32,358 nt of DNA, taken from Helicobacter trogontum (GTDB lineage Bacteria > Campylobacterota > Campylobacteria > Campylobacterales > Helicobacteraceae). A program made the translations under genes and the position numbers. Positions 15,515 through 25,326 of the stretch are shown piece after piece. Location of the stretch: positions 1 through 32,358 of the forward strand of contig NZ_JRPL02000024.1 in the NCBI RefSeq assembly GCF_000765905.2, written 5' to 3'. Every line of letters begins with the position of its first letter. Position 1 is the stretch's first letter. The notes beneath the pieces were generated by a model. The model saw only the letters and a program-made list of their open reading frames with translations, was not told the DNA's origin and searched no databases.

Positions 15515-16069
15515 ATGACAAAGAATGGAATAGGTGAATTAGTTTTTATATTTATTGTGCTTGTTGTAGCTTGCATGTTGTTTGTCTATGATGTGGAGCT
15601 ATATGGCGATGTGTTTCAGTATTTAGCACTTTATTTGGGCATTGCTATTTTGATATATGAAAAAAACATAAAGCGAGTGGCTATGCTATCTATTGCGGCT
15701 ATCTTTGTTGTTGGCATTGTGTATGCGGTGAAGTTTGGATTTGTGCAGTTAGCATCTCATAATGTGAATTATGCTTTAATCTCATTGCGTCCGTATGCAT
15801 TTAGCGGTACGCCTAGTATCAATGATTATAATGGGTTTCCAAGCGGACATACCGCAGCAGCTTTTATTGCGGTTGGATTTGCGTTGCGTTTTTATAGTAA
15901 AAAGTGGATTATATTTTTAGCTTTACTTGCCATAATGGTGCCACCTTCAAGAGTGTTGACACTATGGCATACTACTACACAAGTAATCGCTGGTGGATTT
16001 TTTAGCTTAATTATAACCTATAGTGTTTTAGTTATGTTGCAAAAGATTCCATATTTTCGTGATGCTTAG
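15515..16069 (+). CDS. PAP2-family membrane phosphatase
   Basis: 184 residues with about five membrane segments. The acid-phosphatase signature is present: K-x6-RP is loose (a Lys near residue 70, SLRPYAF at about 92), motif 2 is GFPSGHTAAAF (about residues 108-118), and motif 3 is SRVLTLWH with its catalytic His. PAP2 enzymes remove phosphates from lipids such as lipid A (LpxE/LpxF in Helicobacter), phosphatidylglycerol phosphate or undecaprenyl pyrophosphate, working at the outer face of the inner membrane. The sequence alone does not say which substrate. The aroC gene follows 30 nt downstream on the same strand, so they may be co-transcribed. Confidence 0.8.
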   Translation: MTKNGIGELVFIFIVLVVACMLFVYDVELYGDVFQYLALYLGIAILIYEKNIKRVAMLSIAAIFVVGIVYAVKFGFVQLASHNVNYALISLRPYAFSGTPSINDYNGFPSGHTAAAFIAVGFALRFYSKKWIIFLALLAIMVPPSRVLTLWHTTTQVIAGGFFSLIITYSVLVMLQKIPYFRDA

Positions 16070-16099
16070 GTTTAAAATATTTGAATATAAGGAAAAGTT

Positions 16100-17185
16100 A
16101 TGGGGTATAGTGGTATTTTGTTTCAGTTTGGTTCTTTTGGAGAGAGTCATGGAGAGGGTATTGGTGGTGTTGTGAATGGTATGCCCGCTGGAGTAACTAT
16201 TGATTATGAATTTTTAAATTCAGAGATTGCAAGAAGAAAGGGTGGGTCGAAGTTTGCAACTCCAAGAAAAGAGGAGGATTCCTTTCAGATTCTAAGCGGT
16301 GTATTTGAAGGTATTAGTACAGGTATGCCCATTGGTTTTTTTATCCCTAATACAAATGTGCGTAGTAAAGACTACACAAAAATTAAAGATGTGTTTCGCC
16401 CTTCGCATGCTGATTTCACTTATTATCATAAATATGGACATAGAGATTATCGTGGTGGTGGTAGAAGTAGTGCTAGAGAAAGTGTGGCTCGTGTACTTGC
16501 TGGTGGTTTAGCCAAATTGCTGTTAAAGGAGTTTAATATTGAAATCCTAAGCGGCATTACACGTGTAGGTAATATAAAATCATCACGTGTAGATTTTACA
16601 CGTGATGATTTTATATGTGCAAGAGAGAGCGCTATATTTGCCCTTGATAACTCAAAAGAGGATGCCATGCAAACTGAGATTTTAAACGCAAAGGCAAGAG
16701 GGGATAGCGTGGGTGCAAGTGCGTTGATCTCTGTTTTTAATGTGCCTGTTGGATTGGGAGAGCCGCTCTCATATAAGCTTGATTCTATACTTGCAAGAGA
16801 TTTAATGGGGCTTAATGCGGTTAAAGCAGTAGAAATTGGTGGCGGTATAGAATCTGCTGGGCTATATGGTTCACAAAACAATGATTACATGGATAAGAAT
16901 GGTTTTGTAAGTAATAATTCTGGTGGGATTTTAGGGGGTATATCAAATGGAAATAACATTTTAATTAAAGTGCATTTTAAGCCTACGCCTAGTATATTTT
17001 GTGAGCAAAAGACAATAGACATACACCATAATGAATTGGAGATAAAGTTACAAGGTAGACACGATCCATGTGTTGGTGTAAGAGGGAGCGTGGTGTGTGA
17101 AAGCATTGTTGCTCTTGTAATTGCTGATATGCTATTGCTTAATATGGGTTCTAAGCTTGATAATCTGAAAAAGATTTATGGGTGA
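16100..17185 (+). CDS. aroC: Chorismate synthase
   Basis: 361 residues, the normal length for the family. It converts 5-enolpyruvylshikimate-3-phosphate to chorismate with reduced FMN, the last step of the shikimate pathway for aromatic amino acids and folate. Visible signatures are FGESHG near the N-terminus, RPSHADFTY, the YGHRDYRGGGRSSARE block (about residues 112-127) and RHDPCVGVRGSVV towards the C-terminus. ATG 16100 is preceded by AAGGAAAAGTT. A perfect 20-bp inverted repeat inside the gene (16572-16616) encodes the KSSRVDFTRDDFI segment. No other disruption is seen. Confidence 0.95.
   Translation: MGYSGILFQFGSFGESHGEGIGGVVNGMPAGVTIDYEFLNSEIARRKGGSKFATPRKEEDSFQILSGVFEGISTGMPIGFFIPNTNVRSKDYTKIKDVFRPSHADFTYYHKYGHRDYRGGGRSSARESVARVLAGGLAKLLLKEFNIEILSGITRVGNIKSSRVDFTRDDFICARESAIFALDNSKEDAMQTEILNAKARGDSVGASALISVFNVPVGLGEPLSYKLDSILARDLMGLNAVKAVEIGGGIESAGLYGSQNNDYMDKNGFVSNNSGGILGGISNGNNILIKVHFKPTPSIFCEQKTIDIHHNELEIKLQGRHDPCVGVRGSVVCESIVALVIADMLLLNMGSKLDNLKKIYG
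16572..16616. repeat. Perfect 20-bp inverted repeat inside aroC
   Basis: ATATAAAATCATCACGTGTA (16572-16591) is the exact reverse complement of 16597-16616, with a 5-nt spacer. Both strands and the mRNA could fold into a long hairpin. It lies in coding sequence and the frame is kept. Confidence 0.9.
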
Positions 17186-17197
17186 GTTAAACTCATC

Positions 17198-17245
17198 TTT
17201 ATATGTTTGCTTAATAGAACATATAAAATAGCAAGTATTTGCTAT
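17198..17245 (+). terminator. Two tandem hairpins just after aroC
   Basis: TTTATATGTT/AACATATAAA (17198-17207 and 17218-17227) is a perfect 10-bp inverted repeat. It is immediately followed by ATAGCAA/TTGCTAT (17228-17234 and 17239-17245), a 7-bp stem with a 4-nt loop, then the T-rich GTTATTTTAT. They start 13 nt after the aroC stop. They are a plausible rho-independent terminator, though the T-run is impure. Confidence 0.5.
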
Positions 17246-17610
17246 GTTATTTTATGCTTGAGCTTTTTGTTGCACCATAGCTGTGTTGCAATATAATTTG
17301 CATAAATGCCTCATTTATTGTATGCAAAGTATTCAACAAGTTTTTAGTTGGTAATGAAGAGAAAGTCTAGTTAAATCTTGATGGAATGCAAAGATGGCCT
17401 ATAATAAGAAATTTTCTTATTTAGATTGCATTACATATCCCTTAGATTCTTACATCTTTTCGCATTAGCTTATATACTGATACCTCTTTGTCATAGTTAA
17501 GACTATTAAGACTTTGGTTATTGGGTGTAATGTATTCTTTATGCTATAAAGAAACACCAAAACACTTAGTAACCCTACGTTTAATCTCTTGTCATCTGCC
17601 TATTTAATCA

Positions 17611-17631
17611 TAATTTAATGGCATTAAATTA
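17611..17631. repeat. 21-bp palindrome between aroC and prpD
   Basis: TAATTTAATG and CATTAAATTA flank a single central G as a perfect palindrome, 32 bp beyond the prpD stop codon. The stem is nearly all A/T and no T-run follows on the minus strand, so it is as likely a protein-binding palindrome as a terminator. The rest of the aroC-prpD gap (17246-17663) shows nothing else I can name. Confidence 0.5.
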
Positions 17632-17663
17632 ATGGCTTTAGAAGGCAAGAATTAATACTATAT

Positions 17664-19118
17664 TTACAATGCAAATAAATCACTAAAATCATTAAAAGCC
17701 ATAGATTCTAGCTTAGCTTGATCACTGCAAACTGCCTTAATTTGTTCGCATTTTTTCGGGCTAAGCTTTAAGGCAATGTTGCGTTCAAATTTAGCCACAA
17801 GCACAGGAATCCCCTCATCCCTTCGGCGTTTATGTCCGATAGGATATTCTACTTCTACTTTCTCACTTTTACTGCCATCTTTGTAAAAAATCTGCACAGC
17901 ATTTGCAATTGAGCGTTTATCAGATTCTAAATATTCACGCGTATAGCGTTCATCCACTTCTACCACCATTTTATCACGCAAGGCATCAATACGTTTATCG
18001 CTTGCTACTGAATCTTCATAATCTTCTGCACTCAATCTTCCAAATACAAGCGGTACAGCTACCATATATTGGATGCAATGATCCCTGTCTGCAGGGTTTG
18101 CAAGTTCACCAACTTTATTGATGATTCTATGTCCAGATTCTTGAGTTGTGATTACGATTTTTTCAATAGAATCTAGCTTATCTTTGACTTCATTATGCAA
18201 TTTTAATGCACATTCTACCGCAGTTTGTGCGTGGAATTCTGCTGGGAAGCTAATTTTAAATAATACATTTTCCATAACATAGCTACCAAATTCTTGAGGA
18301 ATCGTGAGTTTTTTACCTCGCATTTTTACATCTTCAAATCCCCAAAAATCTGCACTCAACGCACTTGGATAGCCCATTTCTCCACTTAGAGCTTTTAGGG
18401 CGAGATTGACACCTCTTGAGCTTGCATCACCTGCTGCCCAACTTTTTCTTGAGCCAGTATTTGGTGCATGTCGATATGTCCGCAAAGCACCACCATCAAT
18501 GAACGCATGACTTACTGCATTTCTCACCTCTTCAAAATTTCCACCAAGCATGGCACATGCTACCGCAGTGGAAGCAATTCTCACTAATAAGACATGATCT
18601 AAACCAACTTTGTTGAAGCAATTTTCTAGTGCCAATACGCCCTGAATCTCATGTGCCTTAATCATTGCACTTAACACATCTTTAACCTTTAAGGGTTCTT
18701 TGCCTTCTGCTATATTTTTACGGCTAAGATAATCAGCCACTGCCCAAATCGCACCGAGATTATCACTTGGATGTCCCCATTCTGCAGCAAGCCAAGTATC
18801 GTTAAAATCAAGCCATCTTACCATTGCACCAACGTTAAATGCTGCTCTTTCTGGTTCTAGTTGATAGCTGGTACCAGGGATTTTAGCTCCTAGCGGACGA
18901 AATTCTGCCCCCTCAACAACAGGCCCCAAAAGCTTTGTGCAAGCAGGAAAATTTAGAGCTAAAAGTCCGCAACCTATGGTATCCATGAGACAATATCTTG
19001 CCGTTTCAAACGCTAAAGGTGAATTAATTTTATACTCCAATGCATAACGTGCAATCTTTGTTAGCAATTCATCAAATTCTGGTCGTTTGGTATCCAGTGT
19101 TCCCATATCTGCACTCAT
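17664..19118 (-). CDS. prpD: 2-methylcitrate dehydratase
   Basis: 484 residues, the usual length of PrpD (MmgE/PrpD family). It removes water from 2-methylcitrate to give 2-methyl-cis-aconitate in propionate breakdown. Recognisable blocks are YCLMDTIGCGLLAL, VRWLDFNDTWLAAEWGHPSD, HEIQGVLALEN, RKSWAAGDASSRGVNLALK and KISFPAEFHAQTAVECAL. ATG 19116-19118 has AAGGAGACACT before it. It is the last of the prp genes in transcription order but is separated from prpC by 513 bp, so it may have its own promoter. No defects are seen. Confidence 0.93.
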   Translation of the reverse strand: MSADMGTLDTKRPEFDELLTKIARYALEYKINSPLAFETARYCLMDTIGCGLLALNFPACTKLLGPVVEGAEFRPLGAKIPGTSYQLEPERAAFNVGAMVRWLDFNDTWLAAEWGHPSDNLGAIWAVADYLSRKNIAEGKEPLKVKDVLSAMIKAHEIQGVLALENCFNKVGLDHVLLVRIASTAVACAMLGGNFEEVRNAVSHAFIDGGALRTYRHAPNTGSRKSWAAGDASSRGVNLALKALSGEMGYPSALSADFWGFEDVKMRGKKLTIPQEFGSYVMENVLFKISFPAEFHAQTAVECALKLHNEVKDKLDSIEKIVITTQESGHRIINKVGELANPADRDHCIQYMVAVPLVFGRLSAEDYEDSVASDKRIDALRDKMVVEVDERYTREYLESDKRSIANAVQIFYKDGSKSEKVEVEYPIGHKRRRDEGIPVLVAKFERNIALKLSPKKCEQIKAVCSDQAKLESMAFNDFSDLFAL

Positions 19119-19631
19119 AGTGTCTCCTTGTAATTAAGTTAAAAATTCGCCCTTATGTATCTATTTACAAGATATAAGGATTTTTAGAATGGTTCTTATT
19201 GCTAGGGTAATCCACCCTAAAAATCCCTAAAGCTCACACGTATTCAGATGATAGTGAAAAAATGCATTCCATAAATTTCATATCAATGAGCCAAATTTCA
19301 CATATAGAATCTAGACTTTTTCATCTTCATATTTAAGTAAGGAAAAATATCTAAATTAGCTTACAATCTTCTCCTTAGTGCTTAAAAAATTGAAATGCCT
19401 GAACACATAAAATCTAACACGACAACCATCTTCGTACCTATATCTTTTCGTGTGACATAATCTCATAGTAATTTAAAAGTCTGGATTAATAAATCCATAC
19501 AAATAAACACATATAAAGGTTAAAAGCTTTGAGCCAAAAACAGAACTCTTTAAGATGTTATATATGTGCTATATTGGCAAAACATATATCCTAAATAATA
19601 TAGCAGATTCTGTCTTTAGCCAAAAAGCAGA
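19119..19631. other. 513-bp non-coding gap inside the prp gene set
   Basis: No ORF or RNA gene is evident. The clearest element is TAGGGT/ACCCTA (19203-19208 and 19214-19219) with a 5-nt loop, about 85 nt upstream of the prpD start. The gap may hold a prpD promoter or leader RNA, or may mark a lost gene. Confidence 0.4.
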
Positions 19632-20774
19632 TTAACGCTTATTTAGTGGCACAAACACTTTATTGTCTGGTCCTGTGTATTCTGAGCTTGGTCTAATCAA
19701 CTTGTTATTTGCTCTTTGCTCCATAATATGTGCAAGCCAACCTGCTGTGCGAGAAAAAATAAAAATAGGCGTAAAATAGAGTGTTGGAATACCCATAAAA
19801 TGATACGTGCTTGCACTATAGAAATCAAGATTTGGAAAAAGCTTCTTTTGATCCCACATTACCTTTTCTATTGCCTCGCTGATTTGATATAAGTCTTTTG
19901 TATCACCTATATCATCGCTTAGCTTTTTACTCCATTGTTTGATAACCACATTTCGCGGATCTTTTTCTACATATACACGATGTCCAAATCCCATAATCTT
20001 GTCTTTTCGAGCAAGTTTATCTAAAATTCCTTGTGTCGCTTGTTCTGGTGTACTGAATTCAGAAATAAGCTCCATTGCTGCTTCGTTTGCCCCTCCATGT
20101 AATGGTCCCCTTAATGCTCCAATCGCTCCTGTAATGCCAGAATACACATCAGATATTGTTGCAGTGATTACCCTTGCAGTAAATGTAGAAGCATTAAACT
20201 CATGCTCTGCATAAAGAATTAAACTTGTATGCATTGCTTTTATCCATAACTCTTTTGGTTCTTTTTGATGTAGGGATTCCAAAAAATATCCAGCAATAGA
20301 ATCTTGCTTAGATTCTGTATTGATTTCTTTACCGCTTGTGTGATAATGATGCCAAAATGTTAATACGCTAGGGAAGATACCTAGAAGCCTTGTGCTAATT
20401 CTTTGTTGATTTGGGAAAGATGCTTTAAACACATCATATTCTTCAGGTTCTAAGCAACCAAGCACAGAACAAGCACTCCGCATCACATCCATAGGATGTG
20501 CATTTTTGGGTAGAAGTTTTAGGACTTCTTTTAGCTCTTTTGGTAAATTTCTTGCAGCAATTAACTCCTTTTTAAAAGATGCTAACTCATCTTTATTTGG
20601 AAGTTTTTCTCTTAAAAGTAGATAAGCCACTTCTTCAAATTCACAATGTTCTGCTAAATCATAAATATCATATCCTCTGTAATTTAACCCATGTCCTGTA
20701 CCACAAGTACAAATTGCAGACTCTCCTGCATTTACTCCTGCTAAACCACCGACTTTTTTTGTTGATGTTGCCAT
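19632..20774 (-). CDS. prpC: 2-methylcitrate synthase (citrate synthase family)
   Basis: 380 residues. It condenses propionyl-CoA with oxaloacetate to 2-methylcitrate. The citrate-synthase catalytic blocks are present: LRGPLHGGANEAAMELI (substrate His), KIMGFGHRVYVEKDPR (second His) and the DFYSAS region with the catalytic Asp. RGYDIYDLAEHCEFEEVAYLL near the N-terminus and the short length fit the PrpC rather than the hexameric GltA group. Context between prpB and prpD supports methylcitrate synthase. It starts ATG 20772-20774, 17 nt after the prpB stop. Confidence 0.92.
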   Translation of the reverse strand: MATSTKKVGGLAGVNAGESAICTCGTGHGLNYRGYDIYDLAEHCEFEEVAYLLLREKLPNKDELASFKKELIAARNLPKELKEVLKLLPKNAHPMDVMRSACSVLGCLEPEEYDVFKASFPNQQRISTRLLGIFPSVLTFWHHYHTSGKEINTESKQDSIAGYFLESLHQKEPKELWIKAMHTSLILYAEHEFNASTFTARVITATISDVYSGITGAIGALRGPLHGGANEAAMELISEFSTPEQATQGILDKLARKDKIMGFGHRVYVEKDPRNVVIKQWSKKLSDDIGDTKDLYQISEAIEKVMWDQKKLFPNLDFYSASTYHFMGIPTLYFTPIFIFSRTAGWLAHIMEQRANNKLIRPSSEYTGPDNKVFVPLNKR

Positions 20775-20791
20775 TTTTTCTCCTTTGTATA

Positions 20792-21667
20792 TTATTTTTT
20801 ATTTTTAAAAAGCATATCTAGCTTTTGCTCGTATTCATGATAGCCAAGCATCTCATAGAGCTCATCACGTGTTTGCATTGAATCTATGCTATTTTTTTGC
20901 GAACCATTATTGATGATATCTTTAAAAACTGCTAATGCTGCCTTATTCATAGCTCTTGCGGCAGAGAGCGGATAAAGTACCATAGAGATTCCAACACCCT
21001 TTAGTTCATCACATGTGAAATAAGGCGTTTTGCCAAATTCTGTAATATTGGCTAGAACTGGTACCTTAATTACATCAGTAAATTGTTTGTATTCTTCTAG
21101 CGTATGAATAGCTTCAGCAAAGATCATATCTGCCCCTGCTTCTACATAAGCCAATGCTCTCTCAATTGCTGCTTTTTGTCCTTCACTCGCATGAGCATCA
21201 GTGCGTGCCATAACCACAAAGCTAGGATCGAGTTTTGCATCCATTGCTGCTTTTATCCTATCGCACATCTCCTCTTTACTGACGAGCTCTTTATTAGGGC
21301 GGTGCCCACATCGTTTTTGTGCGACTTGATCTTCTATGTGGCAACCTGCTGCACCACTTCGTATCAAATCTTTAATTGTTCGTGCAATGTTAAATGCTCC
21401 TCCCCAACCAGTATCTGCATCAACAAGCAAAGGTAAATCACTCACTGACGTGATTCTTCGAACATCAATGCAAACATCCTCTAGCGAACTAATACCTAGA
21501 TCAGGTACACCTAAACTCATTGCTGCCAATGCTCCACCACTCAAATAAAGGGCTTTTGCACCACTTTTTTGTGCCTGTATTGCAGAGTATGCATTAATTA
21601 CTCCAATAATTTGCAAAGGATTATTGTCCTTTAATGCTTCTCTAAATTTTTGTCCTGCTGTTTTCAT
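20792..21667 (-). CDS. prpB: 2-methylisocitrate lyase
   Basis: 291 residues, standard for PrpB. It splits 2-methylisocitrate into pyruvate and succinate. Visible signatures are [20 protein letters not shown], the metal-binding [31 protein letters not shown] with the family's KRCGH catalytic loop, [14 protein letters not shown] and [13 protein letters not shown]. Its ATG overlaps the prpE stop (ATGA), indicating translational coupling. Substrate preference over isocitrate is inferred from short length and neighbours. Confidence 0.94.
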   Translation of the reverse strand: MKTAGQKFREALKDNNPLQIIGVINAYSAIQAQKSGAKALYLSGGALAAMSLGVPDLGISSLEDVCIDVRRITSVSDLPLLVDADTGWGGAFNIARTIKDLIRSGAAGCHIEDQVAQKRCGHRPNKELVSKEEMCDRIKAAMDAKLDPSFVVMARTDAHASEGQKAAIERALAYVEAGADMIFAEAIHTLEEYKQFTDVIKVPVLANITEFGKTPYFTCDELKGVGISMVLYPLSAARAMNKAALAVFKDIINNGSQKNSIDSMQTRDELYEMLGYHEYEQKLDMLFKNKK

Positions 21668-23577
21668 TTTGCCTCCTTCATGTCTTTAGATTTTGGATAA
21701 CCAAGAGTTTGCAACGCTTTTTCAATCTCAGGCATAACGCTAGGATCTTCAATCGTGCTTGGCATTTTCCACTCATTACCATCAGCAATATCGCGTATTG
21801 TGCCTCTAAGGATCTTGCCGCTTCGTGTTTTAGGCAGCCTTGTTACCACTGCAACAATATGCAAAGATGCTACCGCACCAATTTCTTCACGCACAAGTTG
21901 CACAACGCCATCGCATAGGCTTTGCGTGTCTCGCTCTAGTCCATCTTTTAGCACGACAAATGCCAAGGGAATCTCGCCTTTTAATTCATCATTCACACCA
22001 ATAACTACACATTCTGCAACATCTGGATGTTTGGCAATTGCTTCTTCCATACCACCCGTTGATAGTCTATGTCCTGCGACATTAATGACTCCATCCATTC
22101 GCCCCATTACAAATACATAACCATCTTTATCAATATAGCCACTATCACCAGTAAGATAATAACCTGGATAATGATTGAGATAAGAATTTTTATATCTTGC
22201 ATCATCGCCCCATATTCCCATTAAACAGGCAGGAGGCAAAGGTAGTTTAATCACAAGATTCCCAAGTTTCCCAGGCTTACATTCTTTACCCTCTTCATCT
22301 AAGACTTTTAGATTAAAGCCAGGCATTGGTTTTGTGGGTGATCCAGGTTTGATAGGCATCTCCTCTAGCCCTAATGGGTTTGCAGCAATTGCCCAGCCAG
22401 TTTCTGTTTGCCACCAATGATCGATTACTGGCTTTTTTACTAGCTTTTCAATCCACTTCAGCGTATCGCTATCACACCTCTCACCTGCAACAAATACTGC
22501 CTTGAGAGAACTAATATCATATTGCTTCAACCATTCACCCTTAGAATCTTCCTTTTTAATTGCTCTAAAAGCTGTAGGTGCAGAAAAAAGAATATTTACT
22601 TTATATTCTTGCACAACACGCCAAAACGCCCCTGGATTTGGTGTCTTTACAGGTTTGCCCTCGTATACAATTGTAGTGCAACCATTCATCAAAGTGCCAT
22701 ATACAATATAGCTGTGCCCTACAACCCAACCCACATCACTTGCTGCCCAAAAGACATCACCTGGTTTTGCGTTGTAAATATTATCCATAGACCACTTCAT
22801 TGCCACAGAATGTCCACCATTACTACGGATAACACCTTTTGGCTTACCAGTTGTGCCAGAAGTATAAAGTATATAAAGCGGATCGGTAGCATCAACAGGT
22901 ACACATTCTACAGGTTCTACCTTCTCTTCCTCGTTTGCCCAATCCACATCACGCCAAGGTAGCATATTTGCTCTCTCTTGTGGGCGTTGCCAAATAAGAC
23001 ATGTTGTAGGCTTGTGACTAGAGCTTTTAATGGCTTCATCAAGTGTTGGTTTATACTTAATTACACGTGAAACCTCTATCCCACAAGAAGCGCTTATGAT
23101 GACACGTGGTTTTGCATCTTCAATCCTTGTAGCCAACTCATGTGCAGCAAAACCACCAAAAACAACACTATGGATAGCTCCTATTCTCGCACAAGCAAGC
23201 ATTGCAATCACAGCTTCTGGGATCATGGGCATATAAATAAGCACTCTATCGCCTTTTACTACACCTTTATTGACCAATATCCCAGCCGTCTTTGCTACCC
23301 TCTTACGCAACTCTTTGTAAGTATAAGATTTTTTTGTATCTGTTACTGGTGAATCATAATACAACGCCACCTGATCGCCTCTACCATTCTCTATATGCAA
23401 ATCAAGCGCGTTATAACAGGTATTCATACAGCCACCTACAAACCACCTGTAATGATTATTAACTACATCAAGCACCTTATCCCATTCATGATACCAATGC
23501 ACTTTTTTAGCAGCTTCTGCCCAAAAAGCCTCTGGATTCTCAATGGATTGTTGATACACTTTTTCATACATTGACAT
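21664..23577 (-). CDS. prpE: Propionyl-CoA synthetase (acyl-CoA synthetase, AMP-forming)
   Basis: 637 residues. It activates propionate with ATP and CoA, supplying propionyl-CoA for the methylcitrate cycle. It has the adenylate-forming motifs [58 protein letters not shown] and [19 protein letters not shown] with the Lys that is usually acetylation-controlled. AGHRLSTG and the [20 protein letters not shown] opening are typical of PrpE rather than acetyl-CoA synthetase. It is first in the prp operon; ATG 23575-23577 follows AAAGGAGATATAG. No regulator gene is adjacent. Confidence 0.92.
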   Translation of the reverse strand: MSMYEKVYQQSIENPEAFWAEAAKKVHWYHEWDKVLDVVNNHYRWFVGGCMNTCYNALDLHIENGRGDQVALYYDSPVTDTKKSYTYKELRKRVAKTAGILVNKGVVKGDRVLIYMPMIPEAVIAMLACARIGAIHSVVFGGFAAHELATRIEDAKPRVIISASCGIEVSRVIKYKPTLDEAIKSSSHKPTTCLIWQRPQERANMLPWRDVDWANEEEKVEPVECVPVDATDPLYILYTSGTTGKPKGVIRSNGGHSVAMKWSMDNIYNAKPGDVFWAASDVGWVVGHSYIVYGTLMNGCTTIVYEGKPVKTPNPGAFWRVVQEYKVNILFSAPTAFRAIKKEDSKGEWLKQYDISSLKAVFVAGERCDSDTLKWIEKLVKKPVIDHWWQTETGWAIAANPLGLEEMPIKPGSPTKPMPGFNLKVLDEEGKECKPGKLGNLVIKLPLPPACLMGIWGDDARYKNSYLNHYPGYYLTGDSGYIDKDGYVFVMGRMDGVINVAGHRLSTGGMEEAIAKHPDVAECVVIGVNDELKGEIPLAFVVLKDGLERDTQSLCDGVVQLVREEIGAVASLHIVAVVTRLPKTRSGKILRGTIRDIADGNEWKMPSTIEDPSVMPEIEKALQTLGYPKSKDMKEAK

Positions 23578-24056
23578 CTATATCTCCTTTAAATAAGATG
23601 AAAGACTTTTGTGCAGCGTTGTTAATAACATCAGCAACAGGGTTGCAAATTAAAATTTTGGTAAATAAACATACTTTGCATATCAAAAATTTATTACTAG
23701 TGGAGAATATATGTTGTAGATTAAAAGTTTTAATAATATAGAATCTAATAATATTAAGTAGTCCAAAATTAGGTATCTTTTTTAACATATCGAATATTTT
23801 TGCACTAAAAATACTATTTAGAATACATAGGTAGCCCATATTTACCTTTCATATTTCTATATTTTATAACTTTATTGTTTTTTTATGTATTTATCCTAAT
23901 TTATCTAATTTTTAACATTTTTGTCAATATTTGTTTTTTTAATTTGTATAAAATTTTTGACTTATTAAATTTTGTTTATGAAAACTATGGTAGGAAGCTT
24001 GTGATAAATTACCGCTACAACCCTATTAATGGTTACACATGATGTATAAAAATAGA

Positions 24057-24062
24057 TATAAT
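24057..24062 (+). promoter_or_regulatory. Candidate -10 box for obg
   Basis: TATAAT about 65 nt before the obg start, in the 549-bp divergent gap between prpE and obg (23578-24126). No clear -35 is present, as is usual for Helicobacter vegetative promoters. The rest of the gap has no convincing ORF. Confidence 0.5.
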
Positions 24063-24095
24063 TCCATGTGATAAAACGTAAAATTTTATAGTAAC

Positions 24096-24110
24096 ATATT
24101 GTAACAATAT
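24096..24110. promoter_or_regulatory. 15-bp palindrome just before the obg ribosome site
   Basis: ATATTGT and ACAATAT flank a single A as a perfect palindrome inside the probable 5' leader of obg, 6 nt before AAAGGAG. It could bind a regulator or form a small RNA hairpin near the ribosome site. Confidence 0.4.
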
Positions 24111-24126
24111 AGATAAAGGAGTATCA

Positions 24127-25326
24127 ATGTTTGTTGATAGTGTATCAATTTTCATTGCATCTGGACATGGTGGTGCTGGTGCAGTTAGTTTTAGACGAGA
24201 GAAGTTTGTCATTCAAGGTGGTCCTGATGGAGGCGATGGTGGTCGTGGCGGAGATGTGTATTTTTTAGTAGATAAAAATACAACTACGCTTGCAAAATTT
24301 CGCGGACATAAAAAATATGTAGCTGGCAATGGAATGCCAGGAGAGGGGAAGAACTGCAATGGAAAAAAGGGAAAGGATATAATCATTAGAGTTCCGCCAG
24401 GTACACAAGTAATCGATGAGGAAAATAATGAGATACTGCTTGATCTACTCATAGATGGAGAAAAAGTAAAGTTGCTTGTAGGTGGTAAAGGTGGGCTCGG
24501 AAATACTCATTTTAAAAATGCAAGCAACCAGCGTCCAACATATGCACAAAAAGGACTACCTGGAAAATCACTGCAAGTGCGTTTAGAGCTTAAGCTGATT
24601 GCTGATGTAGCTCTTGTTGGATTTCCAAATGTTGGCAAATCAAGTCTTATTTCTACGATTACAAATGCACGACCAAAGATTGCAGACTATGCCTTTACTA
24701 CTCTTATTCCGAATTTAGGTGTCGTTGATGTTGATAGTTTGCATTCATTCGTGATTGCTGATATTCCAGGTTTAATACAGGGTGCTAGTGAAGGCAAAGG
24801 ACTTGGATTGCAGTTCTTGCAGCATATAGAACGCACAAAATTGCTACTTTTCATGCTTGATGCCTCATGGTTTAGAATGAATATGGCACAAGAAAGCGAG
24901 GTGGAGATGCAACAAGATTACAATATAGAAGCCTTATTTGCTCCACAAGATTTAGCACATAAATCCTTATTCAATCAATTTATTGTGCTTTATCATGAGC
25001 TTTTATGTTATGCTCCAGCACTTGCAAATCGCCCTTATGCAATCGCTTTTACAAAAAGTGATGTAGAGTTATATGAGGGGTTTGGTGCCTTTTCTTTTAT
25101 GCAATATGAAGATTTGCAGCTTCAGACACAAGCATATGTTTCACAACAACTACTTGATTTTATGAAGCATGGAATATCAATGCAATCTATCACGCACAGC
25201 GACAATAATAAAACATCAATAAAAGCCCCACTTTTCATTTTGCCTATCTCAAGTGCCACTCATTGCAATTTGGAATCTTTAAAAGCCTTGCTTTACTTTG
25301 CACTACAGGGTGTTGAACAAGCATGA
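24127..25326 (+). CDS. obg: Obg-family ribosome-associated GTPase
   Basis: 399 residues. An N-terminal glycine-rich Obg fold ([54 protein letters not shown]) is followed by the G domain: G1 [13 protein letters not shown]2 at about [11 protein letters not shown]3 [16 protein letters not shown], and G4 as FTKSD where NKxD is usual. It acts in 50S ribosome assembly and stress signalling and is essential in many bacteria. Compared with a short Obg there is an insertion between G3 and G4 ([17 protein letters not shown]...HKSLFNQFI), and no separate C-terminal OCT domain is seen. RBS AAAGGAG precedes ATG 24127. Confidence 0.95.
   Translation: MFVDSVSIFIASGHGGAGAVSFRREKFVIQGGPDGGDGGRGGDVYFLVDKNTTTLAKFRGHKKYVAGNGMPGEGKNCNGKKGKDIIIRVPPGTQVIDEENNEILLDLLIDGEKVKLLVGGKGGLGNTHFKNASNQRPTYAQKGLPGKSLQVRLELKLIADVALVGFPNVGKSSLISTITNARPKIADYAFTTLIPNLGVVDVDSLHSFVIADIPGLIQGASEGKGLGLQFLQHIERTKLLLFMLDASWFRMNMAQESEVEMQQDYNIEALFAPQDLAHKSLFNQFIVLYHELLCYAPALANRPYAIAFTKSDVELYEGFGAFSFMQYEDLQLQTQAYVSQQLLDFMKHGISMQSITHSDNNKTSIKAPLFILPISSATHCNLESLKALLYFALQGVEQA

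Noticed and set aside
23564-23839. 91-codon minus-strand ORF upstream of prpE
   Set aside because: No ribosome site, AT-driven composition, and it overlaps the prpE start and promoter region.
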